Assembly: GCF_900187995.1 (NCBI RefSeq) | Contig: NZ_FZNZ01000009.1 | Location: 1 to 64,000, forward strand | Direction of reading: 5' to 3' | Source: Prevotella jejuni | Lineage (GTDB): Bacteria; Bacteroidota; Bacteroidia; Bacteroidales; Bacteroidaceae | Length of the DNA stretch: 64,000 nucleotides | The notes under the pieces: model-generated | Seen by the model: only the letters and a program-made list of their open reading frames with translations | Told to the model about the DNA's origin: nothing | Database searches by the model: none | Shown here: piece by piece, positions 18,982 through 28,167 of the stretch | Numbering within the stretch: the stretch's first letter is position 1 | How the letters are laid out: every line of letters begins with the position of its first letter | Made by a program: the position numbers and the translations under genes

Positions 18982-21141
18982 ATGAAAAAGTATTTATACA
19001 TTCTTTCTTTTTGTTTTTTGCAATGTGCACTAACGGGCTTTGCACAGAACAAACATACCTCAATATCAGATACAATAAATCTTTCTGAAGTAACTACATT
19101 AGCAGAAAGACCATTTGTTCAACATAAAGCTGACAGAATGATAGTTAGTGTAGAACATAGTAAATTGTTAAAGGCACGTTCTCTTTCTAATATTTTGAAT
19201 TTGATTCCGGGTGTAAATTATGATGGAGAAGGTGGAATTACCATTATGGGCAATGGTATCAAAATATATGAAAATGGAAAATTGGTAAGGTTAAGTGGGG
19301 CGCAGCTCAAAAGCTATTTATCATCCTTGCGCGGTAATGATATAAAGAATTTGGAGTTGCTGCCTCAGGCAACAGCCGGGTATGATGCAGAAGGAGGCAC
19401 GGCTGTTCTTGTTATTAACCGGCAGAAGAAACATGAGTACGGACTATCAGGTTATGTGGGCAGTGAATACGAACGGAAAAGCAAGAATCTATTTTCGGAA
19501 TTTGCAGGGGTAACCTATTCGTGGGGTAACGTTGCTCTTTATGCTAATATGGCGTTAGGGCAGTCGGCAAATCATAGTAAGATATCCGAAAGCGACTATG
19601 GACAAAACATTACCATCAATAGTATGTCTGAATCTACAGATAAAAGTCTTTATTATAGACCTAAGTTAGGCTTTGACTTTTATATTTCTCCGAAGCATTA
19701 TTTAGGCGTAGAATGGGCGGGCAACTATTCAAAGGATTATGCCAATGCCTGTTGGGTTCATTCTACTATTACCGACAATAGTCCTTATCAAACAAGTATT
19801 AGGAGTTATGCACCATATACATTAAAGCCTAATACCAATAATGTTACATTAAATTATGAATGGAAAACAGATACACTAGGCAGTAAACTGAACCTTATTG
19901 CAGATTATGTAGGAGAAAGAGAATATGATTTGTACGAGTATGAGAATAAATACACCCAAGGTATAGGTGGGGATAGTATTATATCTAAATCGCAATCTTC
20001 ATTCGAATACATCAACATCTGTAGTGCACAGGTAGATTTTACAAAGTTCTTCAACCGTCATCAGTTTACTCTTGGTACCAAGTATATCAATTCCTGTATC
20101 CATTATGATAATAAGCTATATCTCGGAAACACGACTTTAGGAGGAATGTTATCGGAAGATGTTGACCAATGGGATGATTTCTGTTATGTTGAGCGACGAT
20201 ATGCGATATATGGAATGTACAGGTACTCCTCACGACCTTGGGATTTTCAAGTGGGACTACGTGACGAATATACAGAATGGAATACCCAACAAAGAGTTAG
20301 AACCCAATTACATAACAATCAAAAAGGCAATAATATCTTCCCGTCTTTCTTTGTGAGAAAAGGTATGGGGCAAGGGAATGCCCTGTCGCTTAGTTATACG
20401 CAATCGATAAACCGTCCGTCGTATCAGATGGTAAATCCATTTGTTTTTCATCTGTCCGAAACATCTTATAAGGAAGGTAATCCTAATCTGAAAGGCGAAT
20501 TGCTGTACAATGCAGCACTACAATTCGTTTTGAAGTCAAGATCAGTTTTCTCGTTATCTGCTCTTTTTATTGATAGGAAAATCAATGAAGTATACGAACA
20601 GATGAACGAACGACAAACACGCTACACATTAAGAAATGATGGCAATTTAAAGAAATTAGCTTTATACATAGAATTTCCTTTTACGTGTGGTCTATGGAAT
20701 AGCAGAAGTAATGTCGAACTAAGTGAGAACTTCTATCGGAACAGTACCAAACGTGTTAATGACTTTGGGCTTATCCTGTCAAGTTTTAATCGTTTCAGGT
20801 TGTCCAAGCAACTTACTGCAATGGCTAATTTACACTATATCAGGCATTATAAACAACTTTATCTTATTCAGAAATCAGATTACCTTGGAGTAGATATAGA
20901 GGGGGATTATAGTTGTTTGAAAGACAAGCTGAATATCAATTTTGGTGTAAAAGACTTGCTGAATAGCAGAGGAAAGAACCAACAAATATTCAAGAACGGT
21001 GACTTTGAGCACCGTACAGACTTTGATTTCATTTCCCGAAAATTCTTTGTCAGCGTAACATTTAGTTTTTCTACCGGGTCAAAACATGCAATCCAGCATG
21101 ATAAGATACACTCTAATGAAGAAGAAAAAGATAGAATATAA
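18982..21141 (+). CDS. TonB-receptor-like outer-membrane beta-barrel protein (C39-exporter operon)
   Basis: 719 residues from ATG 18982, chosen over TTG 18967 because MKKYLYILSFCFLQCALTGF is a clean signal peptide. The plug region (LSEVTTLAERPFVQHKADRM...ILNLIPGVNYDGEGG...) leads into a long aromatic-rich barrel. The last base of the stop codon is the first base of the ATG of a C39-peptidase exporter fragment, so the two were translationally coupled. Barrels paired with C39 exporters are known in Bacteroidota bacteriocin-type clusters, which suggests a role in peptide passage. The gene itself looks intact. Confidence 0.85.
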   Translation: MKKYLYILSFCFLQCALTGFAQNKHTSISDTINLSEVTTLAERPFVQHKADRMIVSVEHSKLLKARSLSNILNLIPGVNYDGEGGITIMGNGIKIYENGKLVRLSGAQLKSYLSSLRGNDIKNLELLPQATAGYDAEGGTAVLVINRQKKHEYGLSGYVGSEYERKSKNLFSEFAGVTYSWGNVALYANMALGQSANHSKISESDYGQNITINSMSESTDKSLYYRPKLGFDFYISPKHYLGVEWAGNYSKDYANACWVHSTITDNSPYQTSIRSYAPYTLKPNTNNVTLNYEWKTDTLGSKLNLIADYVGEREYDLYEYENKYTQGIGGDSIISKSQSSFEYINICSAQVDFTKFFNRHQFTLGTKYINSCIHYDNKLYLGNTTLGGMLSEDVDQWDDFCYVERRYAIYGMYRYSSRPWDFQVGLRDEYTEWNTQQRVRTQLHNNQKGNNIFPSFFVRKGMGQGNALSLSYTQSINRPSYQMVNPFVFHLSETSYKEGNPNLKGELLYNAALQFVLKSRSVFSLSALFIDRKINEVYEQMNERQTRYTLRNDGNLKKLALYIEFPFTCGLWNSRSNVELSENFYRNSTKRVNDFGLILSSFNRFRLSKQLTAMANLHYIRHYKQLYLIQKSDYLGVDIEGDYSCLKDKLNINFGVKDLLNSRGKNQQIFKNGDFEHRTDFDFISRKFFVSVTFSFSTGSKHAIQHDKIHSNEEEKDRI

Positions 21142-21740
21142 TGAATAACTTCCCTTTTATTAAGCAACATAATGCGATGGAGTGTGGAGTTGCATGCCAT
21201 GCGATGGTATGTAATTTTTTAGAATAGAATATCTTTCTAAAATTTGCTTTGCAACCACAGAAAGCGTCTCATGACTTGGTATTAATGAAACAGCTTTACA
21301 ACTTGGATTACGAACCATCAGCGGAAGAATCAGTATTAATAAACTTTGGGAGGCTCATTACCCCTGTATCCTCCACTGGAATCAAAATCATTTTGTAGTA
21401 CTGTACAAGGACAAGAAGGGAAATACATTCTACATTGCTGATCCTGCTAAGGGACTTGTTAAATACTATCTCAAAGAATTTAAGAAGCACTGGGTAAGCA
21501 CACAATCGAACGGTGAGGAAAAGGGTATCGCTATGTTCTTAGAACCTACTCCTGCATTTTATGAAAAGAAGATGGACGAAGAACCTAAAGAGGAACACTC
21601 GTTTAAGTTCCTCTTTGGTTACATTAAGCAATATCGTAAGTATTTCGGTCAAATTGTTTTAGGCTTACTCGTTGGCAGTCTGCTGCAGCTTATTCTGCCT
21701 TTACTCACACAATCAATCGTAACTATTCAGCGGTATTGAT
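21141..21740 (+). pseudogene. truncated C39-peptidase ABC exporter
   Basis: The start encodes FIKQHNAMECGVACHAMV, the N-terminal C39 peptidase motif with its catalytic Cys, then stops at about 21227. Another frame continues with HWNQNHFVVLYK and YIADPAKGLVKYY (the His and Asp parts of the C39 active site), then LFGYIKQYRKYFGQIVLGLL, the first exporter transmembrane helix. The sequence ends against IS66 debris. The membrane and ATPase parts are gone. The intact ancestor would have cleaved double-glycine leaders and exported peptides. Confidence 0.85.
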
Positions 21741-22374
21741 CAGTCAGTATTCTCTCCTCTAAGTCTTCGTATAAAGGCTATAAAGAAGCCCATTTCCCTA
21801 CTGATGGAAGAGGGTCGAAGGTGTTGGCAGACAAGTTTAGCGATAGCTTAGAACGGATGACTGCCGTTACCGACCGCCATAGCGCATACTTTGCACTCCA
21901 TTTTCTCAATCATCAGGTTTGTCTTGCACACTTGTTCCGTGGACTGCAATATCTCTCAAAGTTGAACACTGAACAAGAGTGGTCTGAGAAGTAACCAATC
22001 TTTTCCGTGAGCCCATTCACGAGCGAAACACCAATCCAAATGGTGTTATAGACAAGGTATCATGGATTGAACGTTTGGATAATCTACTCAAACAGAATAT
22101 AGAACGGCTTGGTAAAAAGTTTATTACGTTCAGAAAAGGTTTGGTCAAATGCAGAGACTACATTTTCAAAATCCTTGAAAATCCGATGATCCCATCTGAC
22201 AATAACGGAAGCAAACGGGGAATACGCAAGCTAAAAATCAAACAGAAGAACTCCTGTACATTTCGTTCTAACTTCGGAGCAGACGCTTTTCTTGAACTTC
22301 ATTCGGTTGTAGAAACAGCTAAGAAACACGACAAAACACCATATAATACGATTCAAGCTTTATTTAAGGTTTGA
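21741..22374 (+). pseudogene. IS66-family transposase C-terminal remnant
   Basis: Broken frames encode the late part of an IS66-type transposase: VLADKFSDSLERMTAVTDRH, FLNHQVCLAHLFRGLQYLS, an in-frame stop near 21995, and then the C-terminal segment from 22075 (PMIPSDNNGSKRGIRKLKIK). The N-terminal half is missing. It abuts the exporter fragment, so its insertion or a later deletion destroyed the exporter. Confidence 0.8.
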
Positions 22375-22417
22375 TAAATTGATATGCACTGTATAATATC
22401 GGGGAGCGCTGAATAAC

Positions 22418-22610
22418 GCAAGTTCAACATAGAACTGCAATCCCAAGTGTTGGTGTAGCTTAATAATCTATACCTGAAAACATAGAGACCCTTGGGGCGA
22501 GAAGCCCCCATGAGAGGAAAATCAACAAGCAATGTATAAAAACAAGAAAGGGAGACCTCTGTCTCCCAAAGATTAATTAATTTTGCATTGCAATATACAA
22601 ACAATTAACC
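22418..22610 (+). repeat. solo IS30 5' end, copy 2
   Basis: Matches the IS30 5' region at 314-492 (opposite orientation) from CGCAAGTTCAACATAG through both hairpins to the first transposase codons, ATACAAACAATTAACC. It stops where the acyltransferase fragment begins. No transposase body follows. Confidence 0.8.
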
Positions 22611-23056
22611 ACAAATCTCATACCTATATTGTAAGGGATGCCTTTGAAAATATAGTTGGCTGCATCAGGAGTTTTCATTGGGATAAACACAAGACTCTTC
22701 CTATCGAAAAAATATATGGGATAAACCCACTAAATGCTATTCACCAGGAAAGTAAATATAATTTTTGGCATATCAGACGCTTTGCCGATGCAAAGGATTC
22801 GGGAATATCAACATTGACATTGTTCAAGCGATTAATGGCATTAGCAGTAAAGCCGATAGTTGAGGACAAGTACAGCTATATGATTGCAGAGATTGACAGC
22901 AAACTATTGAAAGTAATGAAGGTGTTGAGATTTGGTACAAGTCAAATCGGAAAATCCATCGACTACCTGACATCCGAGACCATTCCTGTATGTTTCAGCA
23001 AAAGAGGTATTATGGGTTTCTTTTCCAAGTATGGTGAACTTTGCAAGGCAGCATGA
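22583..23056 (+). pseudogene. 5'-truncated LuxI/FeeM-like GNAT acyltransferase (C-terminal part)
   Basis: The open frame starts inside the IS30 end (TTG 22583); gene-specific sequence begins about 22608 with HKSHTYIVRDAFENIVGCIR. Features of autoinducer-synthase/N-acyl-amino-acid-synthase-type acyltransferases are visible: FENIVGCIRSFHW, FWHIRRFADA, a helix TLFKRLMALAVKPIVED, then VMKVLRFGTSQIGKSIDYL and ETIPVCF. The first ~50 residues are missing. A separate 48-codon piece at 28226-28372 may be the N-terminal part of a sister gene. The stop codon abuts a TTACAC box. Family call is by pattern only. Confidence 0.6.
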
Positions 23057-23072
23057 TTACACTTTTGTGTAA
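23057..23072 (+). promoter_or_regulatory. LuxR-type box 1 (upstream of barrel gene 23360)
   Basis: Perfect 16-bp palindrome TTACACTTTTGTGTAA, directly after the acyltransferase stop codon. Its start lies exactly 39 bp before that of box 2. Confidence 0.75.
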
Positions 23073-23095
23073 TATTTCAGGCAACAAATTCAGAA

Positions 23096-23111
23096 TTACA
23101 CAAAAGTGTAA
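23096..23111 (+). promoter_or_regulatory. LuxR-type box 2 (upstream of barrel gene 23360)
   Basis: Perfect palindrome TTACACAAAAGTGTAA ending 22 bp before the -7 element TATATTTG at 23134-23141. The same 22-bp geometry occurs at 26452-26467 and 28152-28167. Confidence 0.8.
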
Positions 23112-23133
23112 CGATATAATTTGGAGATATAAA

Positions 23134-23359
23134 TATATTTGCAATAGAAATAATCAAGTCGACAAGATTATAAAAACAGACCAAACTGTATAAAGGAAAG
23201 CAATGCCTTAAGCTGTAAGACGGCATTCTGACCAGACAGAAAAGAAAAGGGGTAGATGTCGAAAAAACTACGAGTAGACAATTTAAAAATCGTTTTTTAA
23301 AACCAACAAGTAATATTGGACGTATAGAATGATAAATAAATTTTAATAGGATTAGTATT
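23134..23359 (+). promoter_or_regulatory. promoter and long 5' leader of barrel gene 23360
   Basis: TATATTTG at 23134-23141 implies a leader of about 210 nt before ATG 23360. The leader contains a possible stem AATGCC...GGCATT near 23202-23227 and a 14-codon reading frame beginning MSKKLRVDN. I cannot assign a function to either. Confidence 0.5.
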
Positions 23360-25666
23360 ATGAACGATAAAATAATATTTTCTTTGATTTGCTTTTCCCT
23401 TTGTAGTATGGGGCTACATGCTCAAAGAAAAATAGAAGGCAATGTGAAGGATTCTCAAACAGGTAAAAATATTGCTTTTGCAAATGTGACTTTGCAATTA
23501 CAGGCCGATACAACAAAGAACTATTCTGGCTCATTAACGGATTTAGAAGGAAATTTCTCTTTAGATAATGTTCCTACGAAATCTTATAGAATTGTCGTGT
23601 CTTATTTGGGGTATAAGACAATAAAAGAAAATATCGTTTTATCAGACTCCTCTCGTTTAAACAGAAATTATTCTTTACAACCATTAGCTGTAGAATTAAA
23701 GGAGACAGTAGTAACGGCAAATAGAAATATACAACATATCGATCATAGATCTATCACTTTTACCAGTGAGCAAATAAAGCATGCTCAGGTGGGTAGAGAC
23801 TTGGTCAAGGATATTCCAGAAATAAGAGAAGATGCCTTAACAGGAACTTTAAAGAATGTTGATGGAAAAGCTCCTTTTATCCTTATCAATAACATTCGTT
23901 CTTCTGAAGTGGATCTTAAAGCCCTAAAACCAAGTAATATAAAGTATATAGAATATTATGATATACCACCAGCGCGATATGCTACAGCTAGTTCTGTTAT
24001 AAATGTTATTACAAAAACATTAGAAAAAGGTTACAGCTTCGGACTAAAGACGAGGGATGCATTCAGCACAGGATTCTCAGATGATGGGGTCTACCTCTCT
24101 ATCACACAAGGTAAGAGTAAGTTTGATCTTTCTTACGATTTTAGCTTACGTGATTACAAGAATGTGGTAAATAGCCGTTCGTATGAATATACGAAGGGTG
24201 TGGATAATTATATCGATAAGTCTTCTGGAAAGGAAAAATTCGGGTATATTAATCAAGATATTAGTGTGAAATATGCTTATATCCCAAATATGAAATCTAT
24301 CTTCCAGATTTCCTTTGAGCCTAATATTCTCTGGGAACATAGTAAAAGTATCCAAAATGGTGTATATGGAGTGCTGGGACATAAAGACGGTATTATTCGT
24401 AATTCTCATGATAATATTCATACCTTTAATCCTTCTTTAGATCTCTACTTTGATAGGCAGTTTAATGATAAAAATAATTTATCTGTAAATATTAATGCAG
24501 CTACCTTTGGTACTCATAGCACTTCCTATGAAGATGAGAAAATTTCAAATGGAGCAGTGCCATATGTAGATGATATGAGGCTGAAGAATAGAAAGAATAG
24601 CATCATCGGTGAGATTGATTATTCGCATCGATTTGCAAATATTAAATTGAATACAGGTTACCGTACAGAATTTTCACATTCAAGATCCAACTTGAATAAT
24701 TTATCAGGTCAAGATGTATATTCCACCAACCAGTCACAACATTATCTTTATGCAGAATTAGTAGGGGGTAAAGGTAAACTTATGTATAAAGCAAATGTGG
24801 GAGTTACAACATTAAAAATTAATTCACCACTTGCGTCTCATTCAGAGATTATGTTTACCCCTAAGGCAGAATTAGGTTATAATGTGTCGAATAACACATC
24901 ACTGAGATTTGAATTTACTTCTAACCCAATTATTCCTTCTTTAAATATGCTTAGTAGTAATGTTACCATGCTAACAAGAGATATTTATAAGAAAGGTAAC
25001 CCTCATTTAAAGAATGGACAGGATACTAGAGTAACGCTTATGCTGAATCACTATAGTAAATATATAGACTTAATGATGAAGACAACATATTCCTATCAGT
25101 CAAAAGCTATTTATCAATATTTTTATACCGATAACAATGAACTGATATTAGGTTATAAAAATTGTAAGCATGTAAATAGCTATGGGGGATTCATTATGCT
25201 CCAGTATAAGCCATTTGGAAATTACTTGTTGTCTTTCTCTCTGGCTGGTGTACCTCAAATGGAGAATGTATACAATGAGGATGATGTTAATAAAATCTTC
25301 TCCGTAGACAATCTGTTCGACGTAGACTTTAATTATAAGAATTTCAATGCACATTATCATTTGGTAATCCCGGTATACACTGCCAACGGAAGCTTTAAAA
25401 GTAGTACTGAAAATAATAATGATTTTACAGCAAGCTATAGAGTAAATAATTGGAAATTCTCAGCATCAGTATTTTTTATTGGCAAAGATGCGAAATACAT
25501 TACAAAGACAAATTCTTCTTCTTTTGTAAACTATAACGAAGAGCGCAGAATAAAAGACAACCATTCGATGTTTGCAATAGGGATAGAGTATAATTTCAAT
25601 GCAGAGAAAAACAAATCATTTACCCGCAGGTTGAATAATAGAGATACAGATTCTCCAACATTCTAG
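23360..25666 (+). CDS. outer-membrane beta-barrel protein with CarboxypepD-like domain
   Basis: 768 residues. Signal peptide (LICFSLCSMGLHAQ), then a carboxypeptidase-regulatory-like beta-sandwich (RKIEGNVKDSQTGKNIAFAN...YRIVVSYLGYKTI) typical of SusC-type receptors. A plug follows (LKETVVTANRN...LVKDIPEIREDALTG...IEYYDIPPARYA) and then the barrel. No SusD neighbour. It stands behind two TTACAC boxes and is predicted to be activated by the LuxR-type regulator at 27277-28035. The plug resembles the barrel encoded at 13957-15999. Codon use is AT-rich relative to flanking housekeeping genes. Intact. Confidence 0.88.
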   Translation: MNDKIIFSLICFSLCSMGLHAQRKIEGNVKDSQTGKNIAFANVTLQLQADTTKNYSGSLTDLEGNFSLDNVPTKSYRIVVSYLGYKTIKENIVLSDSSRLNRNYSLQPLAVELKETVVTANRNIQHIDHRSITFTSEQIKHAQVGRDLVKDIPEIREDALTGTLKNVDGKAPFILINNIRSSEVDLKALKPSNIKYIEYYDIPPARYATASSVINVITKTLEKGYSFGLKTRDAFSTGFSDDGVYLSITQGKSKFDLSYDFSLRDYKNVVNSRSYEYTKGVDNYIDKSSGKEKFGYINQDISVKYAYIPNMKSIFQISFEPNILWEHSKSIQNGVYGVLGHKDGIIRNSHDNIHTFNPSLDLYFDRQFNDKNNLSVNINAATFGTHSTSYEDEKISNGAVPYVDDMRLKNRKNSIIGEIDYSHRFANIKLNTGYRTEFSHSRSNLNNLSGQDVYSTNQSQHYLYAELVGGKGKLMYKANVGVTTLKINSPLASHSEIMFTPKAELGYNVSNNTSLRFEFTSNPIIPSLNMLSSNVTMLTRDIYKKGNPHLKNGQDTRVTLMLNHYSKYIDLMMKTTYSYQSKAIYQYFYTDNNELILGYKNCKHVNSYGGFIMLQYKPFGNYLLSFSLAGVPQMENVYNEDDVNKIFSVDNLFDVDFNYKNFNAHYHLVIPVYTANGSFKSSTENNNDFTASYRVNNWKFSASVFFIGKDAKYITKTNSSSFVNYNEERRIKDNHSMFAIGIEYNFNAEKNKSFTRRLNNRDTDSPTF

Positions 25667-25728
25667 CTATTTAAAGAATGAAAAATAAATGCCTCAAAGA
25701 AGCTGATTGATAATAGAATTTAAGGCAT

Positions 25729-25816
25729 AATGGACATTTGGTAGACTGAAAACTCTCTCGGGTTCTAGTAATAGACATTTGGTAGACTGGAATGATCAGC
25801 CTACCAAATGTCCATT
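25729..25816. repeat. inverted repeat ahead of the IS982 remnant
   Basis: AATGGACATTTGGTAG (25729-25744) is matched by CTACCAAATGTCCATT (25801-25816), with a third partial copy, GACATTTGGTAGACTGG, at 25774-25790. This probably reflects collapsed ends of an IS element. Confidence 0.6.
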
Positions 25817-26060
25817 ACGCCGAAAGCATGAAAGGAGCTTTAATGAGTGTTTCAGACAGGCTTTTACTCAGAAAAAGAGCCATTATAGAAACTATGAATG
25901 ATGAACTTAAGAACATTGTGCAAGTGGAATACTCCAAACATAGATGCTTAAAAAATCATCGTCAACTTATTCGGGGCAATTGCTGCCCATAATCTGTTCC
26001 CAAAGAAGCCGTGCATCAATGTGCAAAGGACCATTGACACACAGCTTACATTTTTCTGAA
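25801..26060 (+). pseudogene. IS982-like transposase C-terminal remnant
   Basis: Encodes MKGALMSVSDRLLLRKRAI and ETMNDELKNIVQVEYSKHR. After a frameshift the usual C-terminal segment follows: AIAAHNLFPKKPCINVQRT...IDTQLTFF, stop near 26060. The N-terminal two thirds are absent. The family name is from recall of this conserved C-terminus. Confidence 0.7.
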
Positions 26061-26095
26061 TTCGTCGAACTCACGTTAAAATAAACAAGTAGATT

Positions 26096-26385
26096 ATGGA
26101 ACTGATAAGAGATTTGAATATGGAAGCGGACGATATACAAGTGGTGCTGTCCGTTATCAGTAGTGTAAGCAAGAGAATTAAGGAAGTACACAGACACACA
26201 AGCCACTCTTCGGAGATAAGCATTTCCTGACAGGCAAGGAAGTGTGCGAGCGGCTGTATATCAGACCCCGTACCCTGCAGGACTATAGGGAAAGGAAGAT
26301 TATCCCCTACACGCAGTTTGCAGGGAAGATACTCTATAAGGCTTCGGATTTGGAAAGGTTGTTGGAGGATAACTATAAGGAGTAG
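26096..26385 (+). pseudogene. frameshifted excisionase-type HTH gene, copy B
   Basis: First frame MELIRDLNMEADDIQVVLSV...RIKEVHRHT. After a -1 shift comes KPLFGDKHFLTGKEVCERLY, then RTLQDYRERKIIPYTQFAGK and ERLLEDNYKE. This is a helix-turn-helix protein of the kind found in Bacteroides mobile elements. The shift is at the same GACACACAAGCC site as in copy A (18259-18547), so it preceded their duplication, or both derive from a split gene. Confidence 0.75.
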
Positions 26386-26451
26386 CAACACAAACATGTT
26401 ATCTTCTGAATATGTTATAAAATCTAAAATAATCAACAATGTGATTGATTA

Positions 26452-26467
26452 TTACACTTTTGTGTAG
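26452..26467 (+). promoter_or_regulatory. LuxR-type box 3 (upstream of the ThiF-like gene)
   Basis: TTACACTTTTGTGTAG, one mismatch from the perfect palindrome, ends 22 bp before the -7 element TACTTTTG at 26490-26497. No convincing second box is seen 39 bp upstream. Confidence 0.75.
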
Positions 26468-26517
26468 AGTATATATGCTTTATTACATCTACTTTTGCCT
26501 AAAATAACTATTTCGTT

Positions 26518-27267
26518 ATGGAAGAAAGATACAGCAAAAACAGGCTCTATGTGAGCGAAAGAGAACAAAGCGTCATCAAGGAATATAAGATATTCCTTGG
26601 TGGTGCAGGTATTGGCAGTATTATCTCAGAATGCGCTTTAAGATTTGGTTTTGAACATATCACCATCGTTGATGGCGACATGGTGGAGGAAAGCAACCTT
26701 AATAGGCAGAATTATACAGAGAATGACATTGGCAGATACAAGGCGGAATGTTTGGCTGAGCGTTTGCAAAGTATCAATCCTGATGCACAGATAGATTTCC
26801 ATACAGAGTTTTTGACTCCTGATAACATCGAAGAGATGCTGAATGAGCACGATGTAGCCATCAATGCATTGGACTTTAAGGATAAAACTCCATTCGTCTT
26901 TGATGAAATATGCAAAGAAAGAAAAATCCCTATACTGCACCCATACAACTTTGGTTGGGCTGGATTTGTTACGATTGTAGACCCATTGGGGCATTCTTTA
27001 TCGGAACTGACTGAAGAACCAAAGGGATTTGAATTAAAGGTGGCAGAGTATGTTACCGGACACGGGGCTTTTTGGAATCAACCTAAAGAATGGTTAGACA
27101 AAATTGTAACCCAATATAAAAAAGAAAGCGAAATGCTACCGCCTCCACAACTATCCATAGCATCATGGATTGCAGCAGGCTTGTGTACAACGGCAATGTA
27201 CAATCTTGCTACAGGAAAACCTGTGAACTATTTTCCTAAATTCTATCTCTCTTCGCTTTTGCCGTAA
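26518..27267 (+). CDS. ThiF/E1-like adenylyltransferase
   Basis: 249-residue cytoplasmic enzyme of the ThiF/MoeB/E1 superfamily, which adenylates a carboxyl terminus of a carrier protein or peptide. A Rossmann start FLGGAGIGSIISE (about residue 26) is followed by ITIVDGDMVEESNLNRQNY with the canonical Asp and Arg, DIGRYKAECLAERL with the conserved Lys, and HDVAINALDFKD. It lacks the paired CxxC zinc motifs of MoeB/ThiF and has no rhodanese domain or obvious ThiS/MoaD partner nearby. It has its own TTACAC-box promoter and faces the LuxR-type gene tail to tail. Confidence 0.85.
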   Translation: MEERYSKNRLYVSEREQSVIKEYKIFLGGAGIGSIISECALRFGFEHITIVDGDMVEESNLNRQNYTENDIGRYKAECLAERLQSINPDAQIDFHTEFLTPDNIEEMLNEHDVAINALDFKDKTPFVFDEICKERKIPILHPYNFGWAGFVTIVDPLGHSLSELTEEPKGFELKVAEYVTGHGAFWNQPKEWLDKIVTQYKKESEMLPPPQLSIASWIAAGLCTTAMYNLATGKPVNYFPKFYLSSLLP

Positions 27268-27276
27268 GTTATTTTT

Positions 27277-28035
27277 TCAGAAGAGTTTGTTTAAGGTAGC
27301 TCTTGAAATAGCTTCAGTGATATTCGTCACGCCTAATTTGTCAAAGGCGTGGCGTTTATAGGTTTTGATAGAATCTAACGAGCGGCACATTCTGTTCGCA
27401 ATTTCCGTCATGGTAAGCCCTGCTGCTGACAACCGTAGCACTTCAAGTTCTTCTTCTTTGAGTGATATTCCATCACATTCTTTCCACCGATGTTCTTCGA
27501 AAGAATATTTCCAATAGTTAAGATTACCCTTTTTGTGAAACTCTACATGTCCCACTGTTTTATGTGAAGATAGTGATACGACACACATACCAATCCATAT
27601 CTTGCCTTCATCTGTCAATAGAATGGGAGTAAGCTGGTGATTAATCAACTTACTTTTTGTTGTTTTACTCTTCAGATGAAAATGATATGACATGGAACAT
27701 TGGTATTTATCAACATTGTCGAAAGTATCAAAGAACTTAAACCCACTGCTGTTTAACTCAACAAGCATTTTTTGTTCTTCCTCTGATACATGCTCCAAGT
27801 AAAAGCTGTAGCCTAATTCCTTCACTTCCTTTGCCGTATGTCCACAAAGAAACAAAGGGTTGTCCGACACATAAAGAAATTCCTGCCTGTAATAGTCTAT
27901 CAAGTAAACACTCTGATAGGTAACACGAGCAAAAGCCTCTACGGTTTGCACTAATGTAGAGAGTACATTGGAATCATAGTCAGGTGCGTTGCGCACGGTG
28001 TTCGATGCTATAAAGAAATCTTTTATGTCTGTCAT
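27277..28035 (-). CDS. LuxR-family transcriptional regulator with PAS-like sensor
   Basis: 252 residues from ATG 28035 (MTDIKDFFIASNTV); a start at 28107 would place coding sequence over its promoter. Residues ~30-180 resemble a PAS fold (VYLIDYYRQEFLYVSDNPLF, GHTAKEVKELGYSFYLEHV), suggesting ligand sensing. The C-terminus is a GerE/LuxR helix-turn-helix: LKEEELEVLRLSAAGLTMTE, IANRMCRSLDSIKTYKRHAF, DKLGVTNITEAI. A dyad-symmetric target such as the TTACAC-N4-GTGTAA boxes around it suits this family. A minus-strand -7 (28083-28076) and box 4 suggest autoregulation. Confidence 0.88.
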   Translation of the reverse strand: MTDIKDFFIASNTVRNAPDYDSNVLSTLVQTVEAFARVTYQSVYLIDYYRQEFLYVSDNPLFLCGHTAKEVKELGYSFYLEHVSEEEQKMLVELNSSGFKFFDTFDNVDKYQCSMSYHFHLKSKTTKSKLINHQLTPILLTDEGKIWIGMCVVSLSSHKTVGHVEFHKKGNLNYWKYSFEEHRWKECDGISLKEEELEVLRLSAAGLTMTEIANRMCRSLDSIKTYKRHAFDKLGVTNITEAISRATLNKLF

Positions 28036-28075
28036 ATATGCTAAACATGTTAAGGTTCTCTGATATATTTCACTA

Positions 28076-28083
28076 CAAAAGTA
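28076..28083 (-). promoter_or_regulatory. -7 element of the LuxR-type gene
   Basis: Read on the minus strand it is TACTTTTG. Box 4 (28113-28128) lies 29 bp upstream of it, a different spacing from the three rightward promoters. Confidence 0.55.
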
Positions 28084-28112
28084 CATTTTTAATGCGGAAT
28101 ACCGCAAACAGA

Positions 28113-28128
28113 TTACACAAAAGTGTAA
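28113..28128 (+). promoter_or_regulatory. LuxR-type box 4 (divergent region)
   Basis: Perfect palindrome TTACACAAAAGTGTAA between the divergent LuxR-type gene and the barrel operon. Its start is 39 bp before that of box 5, the same spacing as boxes 1 and 2. Confidence 0.8.
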
Positions 28129-28151
28129 AAAACAAAGAGAGAGATGCCAAA

Positions 28152-28167
28152 TTACACAAAAGTGTAA
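28152..28167 (+). promoter_or_regulatory. LuxR-type box 5 with -7 element
   Basis: Perfect palindrome TTACACAAAAGTGTAA ending 22 bp before TATTTTTG (28190-28197), which precedes the start of the short acyltransferase-like gene piece by 28 bp. Confidence 0.8.

Noticed and set aside
26413-26428. Second LuxR-type box 39 bp upstream of the ThiF promoter box
   Set aside because: Only about half of the 16 positions match the palindrome, no better than expected in AT-rich DNA.
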